Shown here: piece after piece, positions 26,960 to 35,128 of the stretch | Numbering within the stretch: the stretch's first letter is position 1 | Layout of the letters: each line of letters begins with the position of its first letter | Translations under genes and position numbers: made by a program | DNA from: Sulfurimonas sp. | GTDB taxonomy: Bacteria; Campylobacterota; Campylobacteria; Campylobacterales; Sulfurimonadaceae | Direction of reading: 5' to 3' | DNA: 64,000 bases | Assembly (NCBI GenBank): GCA_013791885.1 | Contig: VMSZ01000068.1 | Span: 1-64,000 of the forward strand | The notes under the pieces: generated by a model | Databases searched by the model: none | Told to the model about the DNA's origin: nothing | Seen by the model: the letters and a program-made list of their open reading frames with translations, nothing else

Positions 26960-29655
26960 GAAATTTTCAGCTTTTTATCTATATATCTTTTTGTCTCTAC
27001 AACAAAAAGAACTCCAAATGAGATAGCGATTACCTGCAGCCAGCTGCTTAAATCCAAACCTTCGCTTTTAAACATAGTATTCATAAAACCAGCATGGGTA
27101 AATGTCACTTGTGCAAACGCCATCAAAGATACACCCAAGAGAAGAAGCTTATTGTTAAAAATATTTGTTTTAAAAACTGATTTATGCAACTCTTTGCAAT
27201 TAAAGAGATAAAAAAGTTCTATAAACACAAATAGATTCACGGCAACAGTTCTTGCATACTCAATGCTGTGCCCGCTTGCAATAGCATAGTTAAACATGAG
27301 GTATGAAGCAATAAGCATGTAAAAACCAACAACTAACATCTGAGTAATTATGATTTTTGTCAAGATAGGTTCTTGCGGATTTCGCGGTTTTCTCTGCATA
27401 ATATTCTCTTCTTCAGGTTCAAATACAAGCATGAGCCCTAGCAAAATGGCCGTTGCCATATTAATCCATAAAATCTGAACAGGGAGTATTGGAAGTGTAA
27501 GTCCAAGCATAATGGCAACTAAAATTACAAGCCCCTCTCCCAGGTTTGTAGGAAGTGTCCAAGTTATAAACTTGACTAGGTTGTCAAAAACATTTCTCCC
27601 CTCTCTTACTGCGTGTGTTATGGAGCTGAAGTTGTCGTCACTCAAAATCATATCAGCTGCTTCTTTGGCAACTTCAGTTCCGCCAAGCCCCATAGCTATC
27701 CCTATGTCTGCCTGTTTTAAAGCCGGAGCATCATTAACTCCATCTCCCGTCATAGCTACAATTTCACCTCTTGCTTGAAGAGCATCGACTATGCGTAATT
27801 TTTGTTCAGGCTCGACTCTGGCAAAGACTCTTACGGTGGCAACTTTTTCAATTAATTCGCTGTCACTCATGCTAAAGAGTTCGCTTCCTATTAGAACTGC
27901 ATCTTCAAATTTTGTATCGGGAGACACAATGGACATCATTTTTGCTATACTAAACGCAGTCAGCGCATGGTCTCCCGTTATCATAATAATTTTAATACCC
28001 GCACCTAAAGACTCTTTAACCGCTTCAATTGCTTCAACTCGTGGCGCATCCATCATTGCCTGAAGCCCCAAGAATACAAACTCATTTTGAAGTAATTCGT
28101 CTTCTATTATTTCGCTTGGAGTAATTTTTTTCGCTATTGCTAGAACTCGTAAACCTCTACTTGCATACGCTTCTGCTTCTTCTAACACTTTTGCCGTATT
28201 TAACTCTCTAATCTCACCTTCTATATATTCAAAATCACAAATATGAAGTGTGCGTTCTATGGAACCTTTGAGATACAGGATATTTTGATTTTTTTGCACA
28301 TCCTTGTTTAGTGTAACCATATACTGCCTGTCAGACTCAAAAGGGAGTATATCAAGTCGAGGTAAGTCCATATTCAAAGCATATTCATTACATCCTCCCT
28401 TGAGAGCACTTACAATTAAAGAACCCTCAGTAGGATCTCCGTTAATGCTAAAGTTGCCGTCTTGATTCACTAGGTATGACTCATTACAAAGGTACCCGGC
28501 GGTTAACACTTCCTTAAGAGAGTCATCCAGATTCTCAATTTTTTCACCCTCTTTAAAAAAGTCACCCTTTGGTTCATAGCCGTTACCACTGAGTTCATAT
28601 GCACTATTTGAACAATAAATATTCGTTACACTCATTTTATTTTGCGTCAATGTCCCTGTTTTATCTGAACATATAACTGTTACACTGCCTAGTGTTTCAA
28701 CTGCTGGAAGCTTTCTGATAATGGCATTCTTCTTAGCCATACGACTCACACCTATAGCCAGTGTTATTGTAACTGCAGCCGGCAATCCCTCGGGAATAGC
28801 GCCAACTGCCAGAGCAACAGAAGCCATAAACATCTCCACAGCACTGTTTTCACGGAGTAAGCCCACGAAAAATGTAAACGCTGCCAAAGCTAAAATCACA
28901 TACAAAAGCACCTTGCTAAAGGATGAAATTTTCTTTGTAAGGGGTGTCTCCATAGACTCTGTAGTATCTAAAAGATGGGCTATTTTTCCTAATTCAGTAT
29001 GTTCTGCCGTTGCTACAACAATTCCCTTAGCTCTCCCGTACGTTACATATGTACCCGAAAAAATCATATTTTTTCTATCGTTTATTGTAATATTTCTTTC
29101 ATGTACCACTAACTGTTTTGAAACCGGCAAAGACTCTCCGGTCAACATGGATTCATCAACTTTTAAATCCTTGCTCGTAATCAACCTGATATCTGCCGGA
29201 ACTTTTGAGCCGGATTCCAGCAATACAATATCTCCGGGAACTAAATCTACAGAAGATATTTTTATTTTCTGGGCATCTCTGATGACTATTGCCTCTGTAA
29301 CCATCATCTCTTTGAGCGAATCAATTGCTTCTTCTGCTTTTACTTCTTGAATATATCCGATAATAACATTTATAATAACAACTGCGAAAATAACGCCACT
29401 ATCTATCCACTCTTGCAAAATTCCCGTGACAAGACTAGCTGCAAGCAAAATATATATCAGCGCATTATGAAACTGCAAGAAAAATTTCTTCAGCTTGCTG
29501 TCTTTTTTTTTCTCTTTTAACTCATTTTTACCAAAAAAATCTTCACGGTGTCTAATACTTAAAGGTCTCAAGCCCTCTTGAACATCACTTTCAAACAGCT
29601 CTACTATTTTCTGTGATTCAAGAGAGTGCCAACTCTCTCCAATTAAATGTTGCAT
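26956..29655 (-). CDS. P2-type cation-transporting ATPase (Ca2+/Na+/K+ type)
   Basis: An 899-residue ATP-driven cation pump with about ten membrane helices. Landmarks are an N-terminal cation-ATPase domain, DESMLTGES in the actuator domain, PEGLP in helix 4, [11 protein letters not shown] with the phosphorylated Asp, KGSIERTL with the nucleotide-binding Lys, [22 protein letters not shown], and a C-terminal domain with [18 protein letters not shown] is the P2A/P2C/D ion-site motif, so Ca2+ or a monovalent cation is likely, not a heavy metal. I chose the ATG at 29655 ([11 protein letters not shown]), which has AAGGGAA upstream; an upstream ATG would give an unsupported 30-residue extension into the divergent promoter. 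Confidence 0.9.
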   Translation of the reverse strand: MQHLIGESWHSLESQKIVELFESDVQEGLRPLSIRHREDFFGKNELKEKKKDSKLKKFFLQFHNALIYILLAASLVTGILQEWIDSGVIFAVVIINVIIGYIQEVKAEEAIDSLKEMMVTEAIVIRDAQKIKISSVDLVPGDIVLLESGSKVPADIRLITSKDLKVDESMLTGESLPVSKQLVVHERNITINDRKNMIFSGTYVTYGRAKGIVVATAEHTELGKIAHLLDTTESMETPLTKKISSFSKVLLYVILALAAFTFFVGLLRENSAVEMFMASVALAVGAIPEGLPAAVTITLAIGVSRMAKKNAIIRKLPAVETLGSVTVICSDKTGTLTQNKMSVTNIYCSNSAYELSGNGYEPKGDFFKEGEKIENLDDSLKEVLTAGYLCNESYLVNQDGNFSINGDPTEGSLIVSALKGGCNEYALNMDLPRLDILPFESDRQYMVTLNKDVQKNQNILYLKGSIERTLHICDFEYIEGEIRELNTAKVLEEAEAYASRGLRVLAIAKKITPSEIIEDELLQNEFVFLGLQAMMDAPRVEAIEAVKESLGAGIKIIMITGDHALTAFSIAKMMSIVSPDTKFEDAVLIGSELFSMSDSELIEKVATVRVFARVEPEQKLRIVDALQARGEIVAMTGDGVNDAPALKQADIGIAMGLGGTEVAKEAADMILSDDNFSSITHAVREGRNVFDNLVKFITWTLPTNLGEGLVILVAIMLGLTLPILPVQILWINMATAILLGLMLVFEPEEENIMQRKPRNPQEPILTKIIITQMLVVGFYMLIASYLMFNYAIASGHSIEYARTVAVNLFVFIELFYLFNCKELHKSVFKTNIFNNKLLLLGVSLMAFAQVTFTHAGFMNTMFKSEGLDLSSWLQVIAISFGVLFVVETKRYIDKKLKIS

Positions 29656-29697
29656 TGCAATTCCCTTGATGTAACTCAATTTTAAACAATTATCTCT

Positions 29698-29703
29698 TAT
29701 AAT
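29698..29703 (+). promoter_or_regulatory. -10 box of the hox operon
   Basis: A perfect TATAAT 30 bases before the hoxE start. The spacer of 78 bases is shared with the divergent ATPase gene, for which a TAAAAT-like box is visible on the minus strand near 29680. Confidence 0.55.
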
Positions 29704-29733
29704 GCATAAAATTTCCGTTAAAGGGTGCTTTAT

Positions 29734-30216
29734 ATGGATAGCCAAACAAATAACATTGACGACAGATACAGACTTTTAGATAAGAGTATGAAAAAATTGG
29801 GTTATGATAAGCATGCTTTAATTGAAACTCTTCACAGCGCTCAAGAAACTTTTGGCTACCTTGATAAAGAGACACTCAAATTCATCGCAAAAAGATTAAA
29901 ATCCCCCTATTCCAAAGTGTATGGTGTGGCAACTTTTTACCACTACTTCAGACTCAAACCAAAAGGCAAACATAATGCAGTCGTCTGTTTAGGCACGGCA
30001 TGTTACATCAAAGGTTCCAAAAAAATTCTTGAGCAGTTTGAAAAAAAATTCAACATTAAAGTCGGAGAGACAACAAAAGACGGACTGCTTTCACTCTTAA
30101 GTGCAAGGTGTGTCGGTTCATGTTCCATAGCGCCTGTTGTTGTTTGTGACAATAAAGCCAAGGGCAACTTAACCCTAGAGAGTGCACTTTGTGAAATCGA
30201 GGAGATGTTAAAATGA
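29734..30216 (+). CDS. hoxE: Bidirectional [NiFe]-hydrogenase, diaphorase subunit HoxE (NuoE-like)
   Basis: A 160-residue thioredoxin-fold protein with a single [2Fe-2S] site: VCLGTACY (two Cys five apart) near residue 87 and ARCVGSC near 125. In HoxEFUYH enzymes it connects electron flow from the diaphorase to other acceptors. The start is the ATG at 29734 with AAGGG eight bases upstream; an earlier GTG at 29725 lies in the ribosome-binding region. Its stop overlaps the hoxF start (ATGA). First gene of the operon. Confidence 0.88.
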   Translation: MDSQTNNIDDRYRLLDKSMKKLGYDKHALIETLHSAQETFGYLDKETLKFIAKRLKSPYSKVYGVATFYHYFRLKPKGKHNAVVCLGTACYIKGSKKILEQFEKKFNIKVGETTKDGLLSLLSARCVGSCSIAPVVVCDNKAKGNLTLESALCEIEEMLK

Positions 30217-31832
30217 TAAGCTCAATTTTAGAACTCAAAGCCCTTGCAGATACAAAAAAATGTAAGGAGCAGAGCTGTCAAGAAGAGCTTCGGGTATGTA
30301 TCGGGAGTTCCTGTAATTCTCTTGGTTCAGAAGCTCTGAAAGAGGCTCTTGCAGAAGAAATACAAACGCAGGGTTTGGCTGAAAAATGTAGAGTCAAAGG
30401 AGTCGGTTGTAACGGACTTTGTGCTCAAGCACCTTTAATCTCACACTGCAACAGAGCCACGAAACAGAGTACACTTTATGAAGAAGTCCAAAACGCAGAT
30501 ATAAAAGAACTCGTCCAAAGCGTGCAAAACGCAACAAAGCTCGATATCAAACAGTGTGATATGAATCAGCCTTTTTTTGCTTCTCAAACAAAAATCGTCT
30601 TAGAAAACGCAGGCTTTATAGACCCTGATGACATCGAGGATTACATCGCCCATGATGGATATTTGACCCTCTTTAAAGTGCTTGATGAAAAAGAACCTTA
30701 TGAAGTCATTGAAGAGGTCAAAAAGAGCGGACTGCGCGGTCGTGGTGGCGGAGGCTACCACACAGGCCTCAAATGGGAAAGTGTTGCAAAAGTCCAAAGC
30801 GAACAAAAATATATTATCTGTAACGGTGATGAGGGCGATCCTGGTGCGTTTATGGACAGAGCGCTTATGGAAGCAGATCCGCATAGAGTTTTAGAGGGTA
30901 TGCTTATTGCCGGTTATGCGTGTGGGGCAAATATGGGCTATATTTATGTTCGCGCAGAATATCCTGTTGCCGTAGAAAAACTCTCTCATGCCATTAAGCA
31001 GGCTAAAAAGTACGGATTCCTCGGAGAGAATATTGCCCACAGTAACTTCTCGTTTAATATTGAAATTCGTTTGGGTGCAGGAGCATTTGTATGCGGTGAA
31101 GCGACTGCACTTATTACTTCCATAGAAGGAAATCGTGGCAATCCAAGACAAAAACCGCCTCATCTTAGTGATTACGGACTTTATGGTGAACCGACTGTTT
31201 TAAACAATGTTGAAACTTTGGCAAACATCGTCCCCATACTCAAAAATGGCGGAGAGTGGTTTAGAACGATAGGCACTGCAAATTCGAGCGGAACCAAAGT
31301 TTTTGCACTTACGGGGCATATAAAAAACAGCGGTTTGGTAGAGGTTGCCATGGGAACAACGTTGCGTACGCTTATTTATGAAATTGGCGGTGGCATACCC
31401 AATGGCAAAAAACTCAAAGCTATCCAGACCGGAGGACCGAGCGGAGGCTGCATTCCTGAGTCGCTTTTAGACTTGGAGGTAGATTACGAGTCCCTTAAAA
31501 ATGTCGGTTCCATTATGGGAAGCGGAGGAATGATAGTTATTGATGAAAGCTCAAACATGGTCGAACTTGCAAGGTTTTTTATGGATTTTTGTAAAAGTGA
31601 ATCTTGTGGAAAGTGTGTGCCTTGCCGTGTCGGAACGACACAACTTACGAATCTTCTTGATAAATTCATTAACAAAAACGCAACACAAGAAGACTATATA
31701 CTTCTCAAAGAGATGTGTCATGTTGTTAAAGATACGAGCCTTTGCGGACTTGGGCAGACTGCTCCGAATCCAGTACTGAGTACACTCAAATATTTTGAGA
31801 GTGAGTATTTAGAAGGGATACGTCATGATTAA
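30213..31832 (+). CDS. hoxF: Bidirectional [NiFe]-hydrogenase, NAD(H)-binding subunit HoxF
   Basis: A 539-residue flavoprotein that exchanges electrons with NAD(H). The N-terminal about 110 residues hold a thioredoxin-like [2Fe-2S] domain with four Cys (VCIGSSC and GVGCNGLC). The NuoF core has GLRGRGGGGYHTG (NADH-binding glycine loop), CNGDEGDPGAF (FMN) and GEATALITSIEG. The C-terminal SCGKCVPCR plus a distal Cys bind a [4Fe-4S] cluster. It overlaps hoxU by eight bases. Confidence 0.93.
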   Translation: MISSILELKALADTKKCKEQSCQEELRVCIGSSCNSLGSEALKEALAEEIQTQGLAEKCRVKGVGCNGLCAQAPLISHCNRATKQSTLYEEVQNADIKELVQSVQNATKLDIKQCDMNQPFFASQTKIVLENAGFIDPDDIEDYIAHDGYLTLFKVLDEKEPYEVIEEVKKSGLRGRGGGGYHTGLKWESVAKVQSEQKYIICNGDEGDPGAFMDRALMEADPHRVLEGMLIAGYACGANMGYIYVRAEYPVAVEKLSHAIKQAKKYGFLGENIAHSNFSFNIEIRLGAGAFVCGEATALITSIEGNRGNPRQKPPHLSDYGLYGEPTVLNNVETLANIVPILKNGGEWFRTIGTANSSGTKVFALTGHIKNSGLVEVAMGTTLRTLIYEIGGGIPNGKKLKAIQTGGPSGGCIPESLLDLEVDYESLKNVGSIMGSGGMIVIDESSNMVELARFFMDFCKSESCGKCVPCRVGTTQLTNLLDKFINKNATQEDYILLKEMCHVVKDTSLCGLGQTAPNPVLSTLKYFESEYLEGIRHD

Positions 31833-32547
31833 ACAAAAAGTCAGAGTCAAAACATTTAAAATCAACGGTCTTGATGTCACAGGACAATCTAACCAAACAG
31901 TTCTCGAAGTCGCGCGCGATAATAACATTGAAATACCGACGCTGTGTTATCTCGAAGGACTTAGCTGTGTCGGCTCATGCAGAATGTGTATAGTAGAAGT
32001 CAAAGGAAGTGACTCACTCATCCCTTCATGTACAGCAAAAATAAAAGAAGGGATGCAAGTCACAACGACTTCACCCAGAATTGAAGCCAACAGAAAAATG
32101 ATTCTCTCTATGCTTTTTAGCGAGCGAACACATACTTGCAGTGTTTGCGTTTCAAACGGAGATTGTGAACTGCAGGATAAAGCTCCCGAGCTTGGCCTTG
32201 AGCATTCCAATGTACCCTACCTAAACGCAAGATTTGAAATCGATGCTTCCCATAAAAATTTTGTTCATGACCCAAACAGATGTATTCTCTGTTCTCGTTG
32301 TATTCGTGTTTGTGATGAAGTCGAAGGTGCACATGCCCTTGATATAGTCGATAGAGGTATCAACTCGAGAATTATCCACGATATGGATGAGCCTTGGTCT
32401 GAGAGTTTAAGCTGTACAAGCTGTGGAAAATGCGTTTATGTCTGCCCAACAGGAGCTCTGTTTGAAAAAGATATTACTCCGGATGAAGCCATTAAAAAAC
32501 GCGAGATAATCACTGAACTCTTAAAACGCAGGGGACATCATGAATAA
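31825..32547 (+). CDS. hoxU: Bidirectional [NiFe]-hydrogenase, iron-sulfur subunit HoxU
   Basis: A 240-residue NuoG-N-terminal-like protein that passes electrons between HoxF and HoxYH. In order it shows an N-terminal plant-type [2Fe-2S] domain (CYLEGLSCVGSCRMC with a distal Cys), a His/Cys motif (HTCSVCVSNGDC), and two [4Fe-4S] motifs (CILCSRCIRVC and CTSCGKCVYVCP). Length matches HoxU rather than full NuoG. It overlaps both neighbours by eight bases. Confidence 0.93.
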   Translation: MIKQKVRVKTFKINGLDVTGQSNQTVLEVARDNNIEIPTLCYLEGLSCVGSCRMCIVEVKGSDSLIPSCTAKIKEGMQVTTTSPRIEANRKMILSMLFSERTHTCSVCVSNGDCELQDKAPELGLEHSNVPYLNARFEIDASHKNFVHDPNRCILCSRCIRVCDEVEGAHALDIVDRGINSRIIHDMDEPWSESLSCTSCGKCVYVCPTGALFEKDITPDEAIKKREIITELLKRRGHHE

Positions 32548-33079
32548 GATACGATTGGCCACACTTTGGCTTGACGGATGTTCGGGCTGTCACATGTCTA
32601 TTTTAGACATGGATGAAAAGCTCGTTGAAATTGCCCAGTATGTAGATGTCGTATACAGTCCCTATGTTGATACAAAAGAGTTTCCAGAGAATGTTGATTT
32701 AACTATTGTCGAAGGTGCTCTTAGCAGTGACCATGACATAGAACTCATTCAAAAAATACGCCAAAACTCCAAACTTATTTTAGCTCTTGGAGATTGTGCC
32801 ATCACGGGTAATATCTCTGCTATGAAAAATCTTTTCGGCTCCGAGGCTGTTTTAGAACGTGGCTATTTTGAACTTGCAGATGAAAACAAAAGTGAAGCCT
32901 ATCCATCTCAAATAGTTCCAAAACTTTTAGACAAAGTCTTACCTTTACATGAAGTAGTAAAAGTGGACTACTTTTTACCGGGGTGCCCTACTCCCTCACA
33001 AGCAATTTACGAAATGCTCAAAGCTTTGATTGAAGGTAAAGAGATAAATATCAGCGACTATACAAGGTTTGGAAAATGA
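32540..33079 (+). CDS. hoxY: Bidirectional [NiFe]-hydrogenase, small subunit HoxY
   Basis: A 179-residue soluble small subunit that holds the proximal [4Fe-4S] cluster. The cluster Cys residues appear in GCSGCHMS near residue 14-21, LGDCAITG near 93 and PGCPTP near 151. It lacks a Tat signal peptide and the extra C-terminal cluster domain, as expected of the cytosolic group 3 enzymes. Its stop overlaps the hoxH ATG (ATGA). Confidence 0.93.
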   Translation: MNKIRLATLWLDGCSGCHMSILDMDEKLVEIAQYVDVVYSPYVDTKEFPENVDLTIVEGALSSDHDIELIQKIRQNSKLILALGDCAITGNISAMKNLFGSEAVLERGYFELADENKSEAYPSQIVPKLLDKVLPLHEVVKVDYFLPGCPTPSQAIYEMLKALIEGKEINISDYTRFGK

Positions 33080-34500
33080 AAAAAATAGTTATTGACCCTG
33101 TCACACGTATAGAAGGTCACGCAAAAATAACCATAGATTTGGATGAGAACAACAAAGTGAGTGATGCCAAAATTCATGTTACGCAGTTTCGGGGTTTTGA
33201 GAAGTTTTGCGAAGGGCAACTCTATTCACAAATGCCGGCTTTAACGGCACGAACCTGCGGCATTTGTCCCGTAAGTCATGCTATTTCTTCGACGAAGGCT
33301 TGTGATGAACTTTTAGGTGTAACACCCCCTCAGGCTGGAATAAATCTAAGAAAAATCATTAACCTTGCTCAGATTTTGCAATCACATACTCTGAGTTTTT
33401 TTCATCTCAGCTCTCCTGATTTTATTTACGGTTTCGATGCAAAAAAAGAAGATAGAAACATTTTTAAAATGATGCAAACGCATCCTCAGATGGCAAAAGA
33501 CGGAATTACACTGCGAGCTTTTGGACAAAAAATAATCTCTGCACTGGGGGGAAAACGCATTCACCCTGATGGGCTTGTCCCCGGAGGCGTCGAAAAGAGT
33601 CTCGATACGCAGACGAGAGATTTAATACTCCAAGAAATTCCGGATGCTATGAAAATCGCTCAAGAGACTCTTACATTTTTCAAAGAAAATCTTCACAAGT
33701 TTCAAAAAGAGATAGACTCATTCGGAGTGTTCCCTTCACTTTTTATGGCGCTTGTAGATAAAGAGGGAAATCTCGAACATTATGACGGAGCTTTGAAGTT
33801 CATTGACAGCGAGGGAAATGTTTTACATGAAGGAATTGAACCAGGCAGATATAAAGAGTTTATAGGCGAAGCTGTAGAAAGTGACAGTTACCTAAAATCT
33901 CCCTACTATAAGCCTCTTGGCTATCCGCAGGGAATGTACAGAGTCGGAGCGCTTGCAAGACTCAACATTGCCAAAGCCTGCGGCACTCCAAAAGCAGATG
34001 AAGAGTTAAAGAATTTTAAAAACTTAAACGCAGGGAAACCTGTTTTAAACTCTTTTTATTACCACTATGCACGCCTCATTGAGATGATTTATGCCATAGA
34101 GAAGATAGAAGAACTGTTAAAAATTGATGCGAGTATGGGTGATTCTCTTCATCTAACTTCAAAAATTATAAAAACGCAGGCGGTAGGCTGTTCAGAAGCC
34201 CCTCGCGGCACACTTTTTCATGACTACGAAGTGGACAAAAACGGCATAATTCAACAAGTAAACCTCATCATTGCAACAGGAAATAATAACCTTGCAATGA
34301 ACGCAGGGGTCAAGCAGGTTGCCCAGACTTTTGTAGACCCAAACAGTGTCACAGACGGAGCACTCAACCGTGTCGAAGCACTCATTCGCTGTTATGACCC
34401 ATGCCTGAGCTGTTCAACGCACGCACTTGGCATCGTCTCTTCAAACATCGAGCTTCGAGACCACAACAAAAAAATTATCCGAATTTTTACGCGTAACTAA
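33076..34500 (+). CDS. hoxH: Bidirectional [NiFe]-hydrogenase, large catalytic subunit HoxH
   Basis: A 474-residue subunit that carries the Ni-Fe centre. The N-terminal Cys pair is in RTCGICPVSH near residue 59-68, and the C-terminal pair is in DPCLSCSTH near 442-450. About 25 residues follow the final His and would be removed by the maturation protease encoded next. VTRIEGHAK at the N-terminus is the usual proton-path region. Together with HoxEFUY it fits group 3d. No hyp genes for metal-centre assembly are in the window, so these must lie elsewhere. Confidence 0.95.
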   Translation: MKKIVIDPVTRIEGHAKITIDLDENNKVSDAKIHVTQFRGFEKFCEGQLYSQMPALTARTCGICPVSHAISSTKACDELLGVTPPQAGINLRKIINLAQILQSHTLSFFHLSSPDFIYGFDAKKEDRNIFKMMQTHPQMAKDGITLRAFGQKIISALGGKRIHPDGLVPGGVEKSLDTQTRDLILQEIPDAMKIAQETLTFFKENLHKFQKEIDSFGVFPSLFMALVDKEGNLEHYDGALKFIDSEGNVLHEGIEPGRYKEFIGEAVESDSYLKSPYYKPLGYPQGMYRVGALARLNIAKACGTPKADEELKNFKNLNAGKPVLNSFYYHYARLIEMIYAIEKIEELLKIDASMGDSLHLTSKIIKTQAVGCSEAPRGTLFHDYEVDKNGIIQQVNLIIATGNNNLAMNAGVKQVAQTFVDPNSVTDGALNRVEALIRCYDPCLSCSTHALGIVSSNIELRDHNKKIIRIFTRN

Positions 34501-34922
34501 TGCGGGTGATTATTGGCTATGGAAATACGCTTCGGGGTGAAGATGCTTTTGGAGTGGATGTTTTAAAAGAGCTTGAAAAATTTGAGCCTAAAGAGACTAC
34601 GCTAGTGACTGCGTTTGCGCTAATACCCGAGTTAATTTTAGAACTTTTAGAAGCGGATGAAGTTGTGTTTGTTGATGCCTGTTACTCAAAAACCGACCAT
34701 TATGCTTTGGCGTGTAATATGTTAATACAACAAACACCACAATTTAGTCATCATATAAGCCCAGAAATACTCATAAGTATGCTCAAGACACTCTATAACA
34801 GACAGCCAAAGTATTTTATTTATTCTATGTTCAGTAACAGCTATGAAAAAATAAAAAATAAAAGTAAATACCAAAAGTGTATATACACACTCGCACTACA
34901 TCTAGCTGCGCATAAAGAATGA
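34500..34922 (+). CDS. hoxW: Hydrogenase maturation protease (HoxW/HycI family)
   Basis: A 140-residue endopeptidase that should cleave the C-terminal tail of HoxH once nickel is inserted. It shows the family pattern: GYGNTLRGEDAFG near residue 5-17 with the metal-binding acidic residue, VFVDACYS with the second acidic ligand near 60, and a His in SHHISPE near 90. It starts within the hoxH stop (TAATG), so expression is coupled to its substrate. Confidence 0.88.
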   Translation: MRVIIGYGNTLRGEDAFGVDVLKELEKFEPKETTLVTAFALIPELILELLEADEVVFVDACYSKTDHYALACNMLIQQTPQFSHHISPEILISMLKTLYNRQPKYFIYSMFSNSYEKIKNKSKYQKCIYTLALHLAAHKE

Positions 34923-35057
34923 ATTAGGGATACTGCCATAATTGCTACATCTTTTCTTTCTCACCTTTTTTCTTGACACTTTTTTCACCTCATCTGAGAA
35001 TAAATTTTTACTCTTTTCTAACTATTAAAAAATTGTATAAATACAAAAATCTTTATG

Positions 35058-35073
35058 TCACCCCAATGGGTGA
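35058..35073. repeat. Hairpin in the hoxW-lipoprotein spacer
   Basis: TCACCC-CAAT-GGGTGA is a perfect 6-bp stem-loop about 55 bases upstream of the lipoprotein start. The 206-base spacer (34923-35128) otherwise holds pyrimidine-rich DNA and a TTGACA at 34973-34978 without a matching -10 at the right spacing. No clear terminator for the hox operon is visible. Confidence 0.35.
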
Positions 35074-35128
35074 TGTATCAAAATAGATATTGTCGTACCC
35101 TACTAGTATAGACTTTAAGGAGTTTGGT

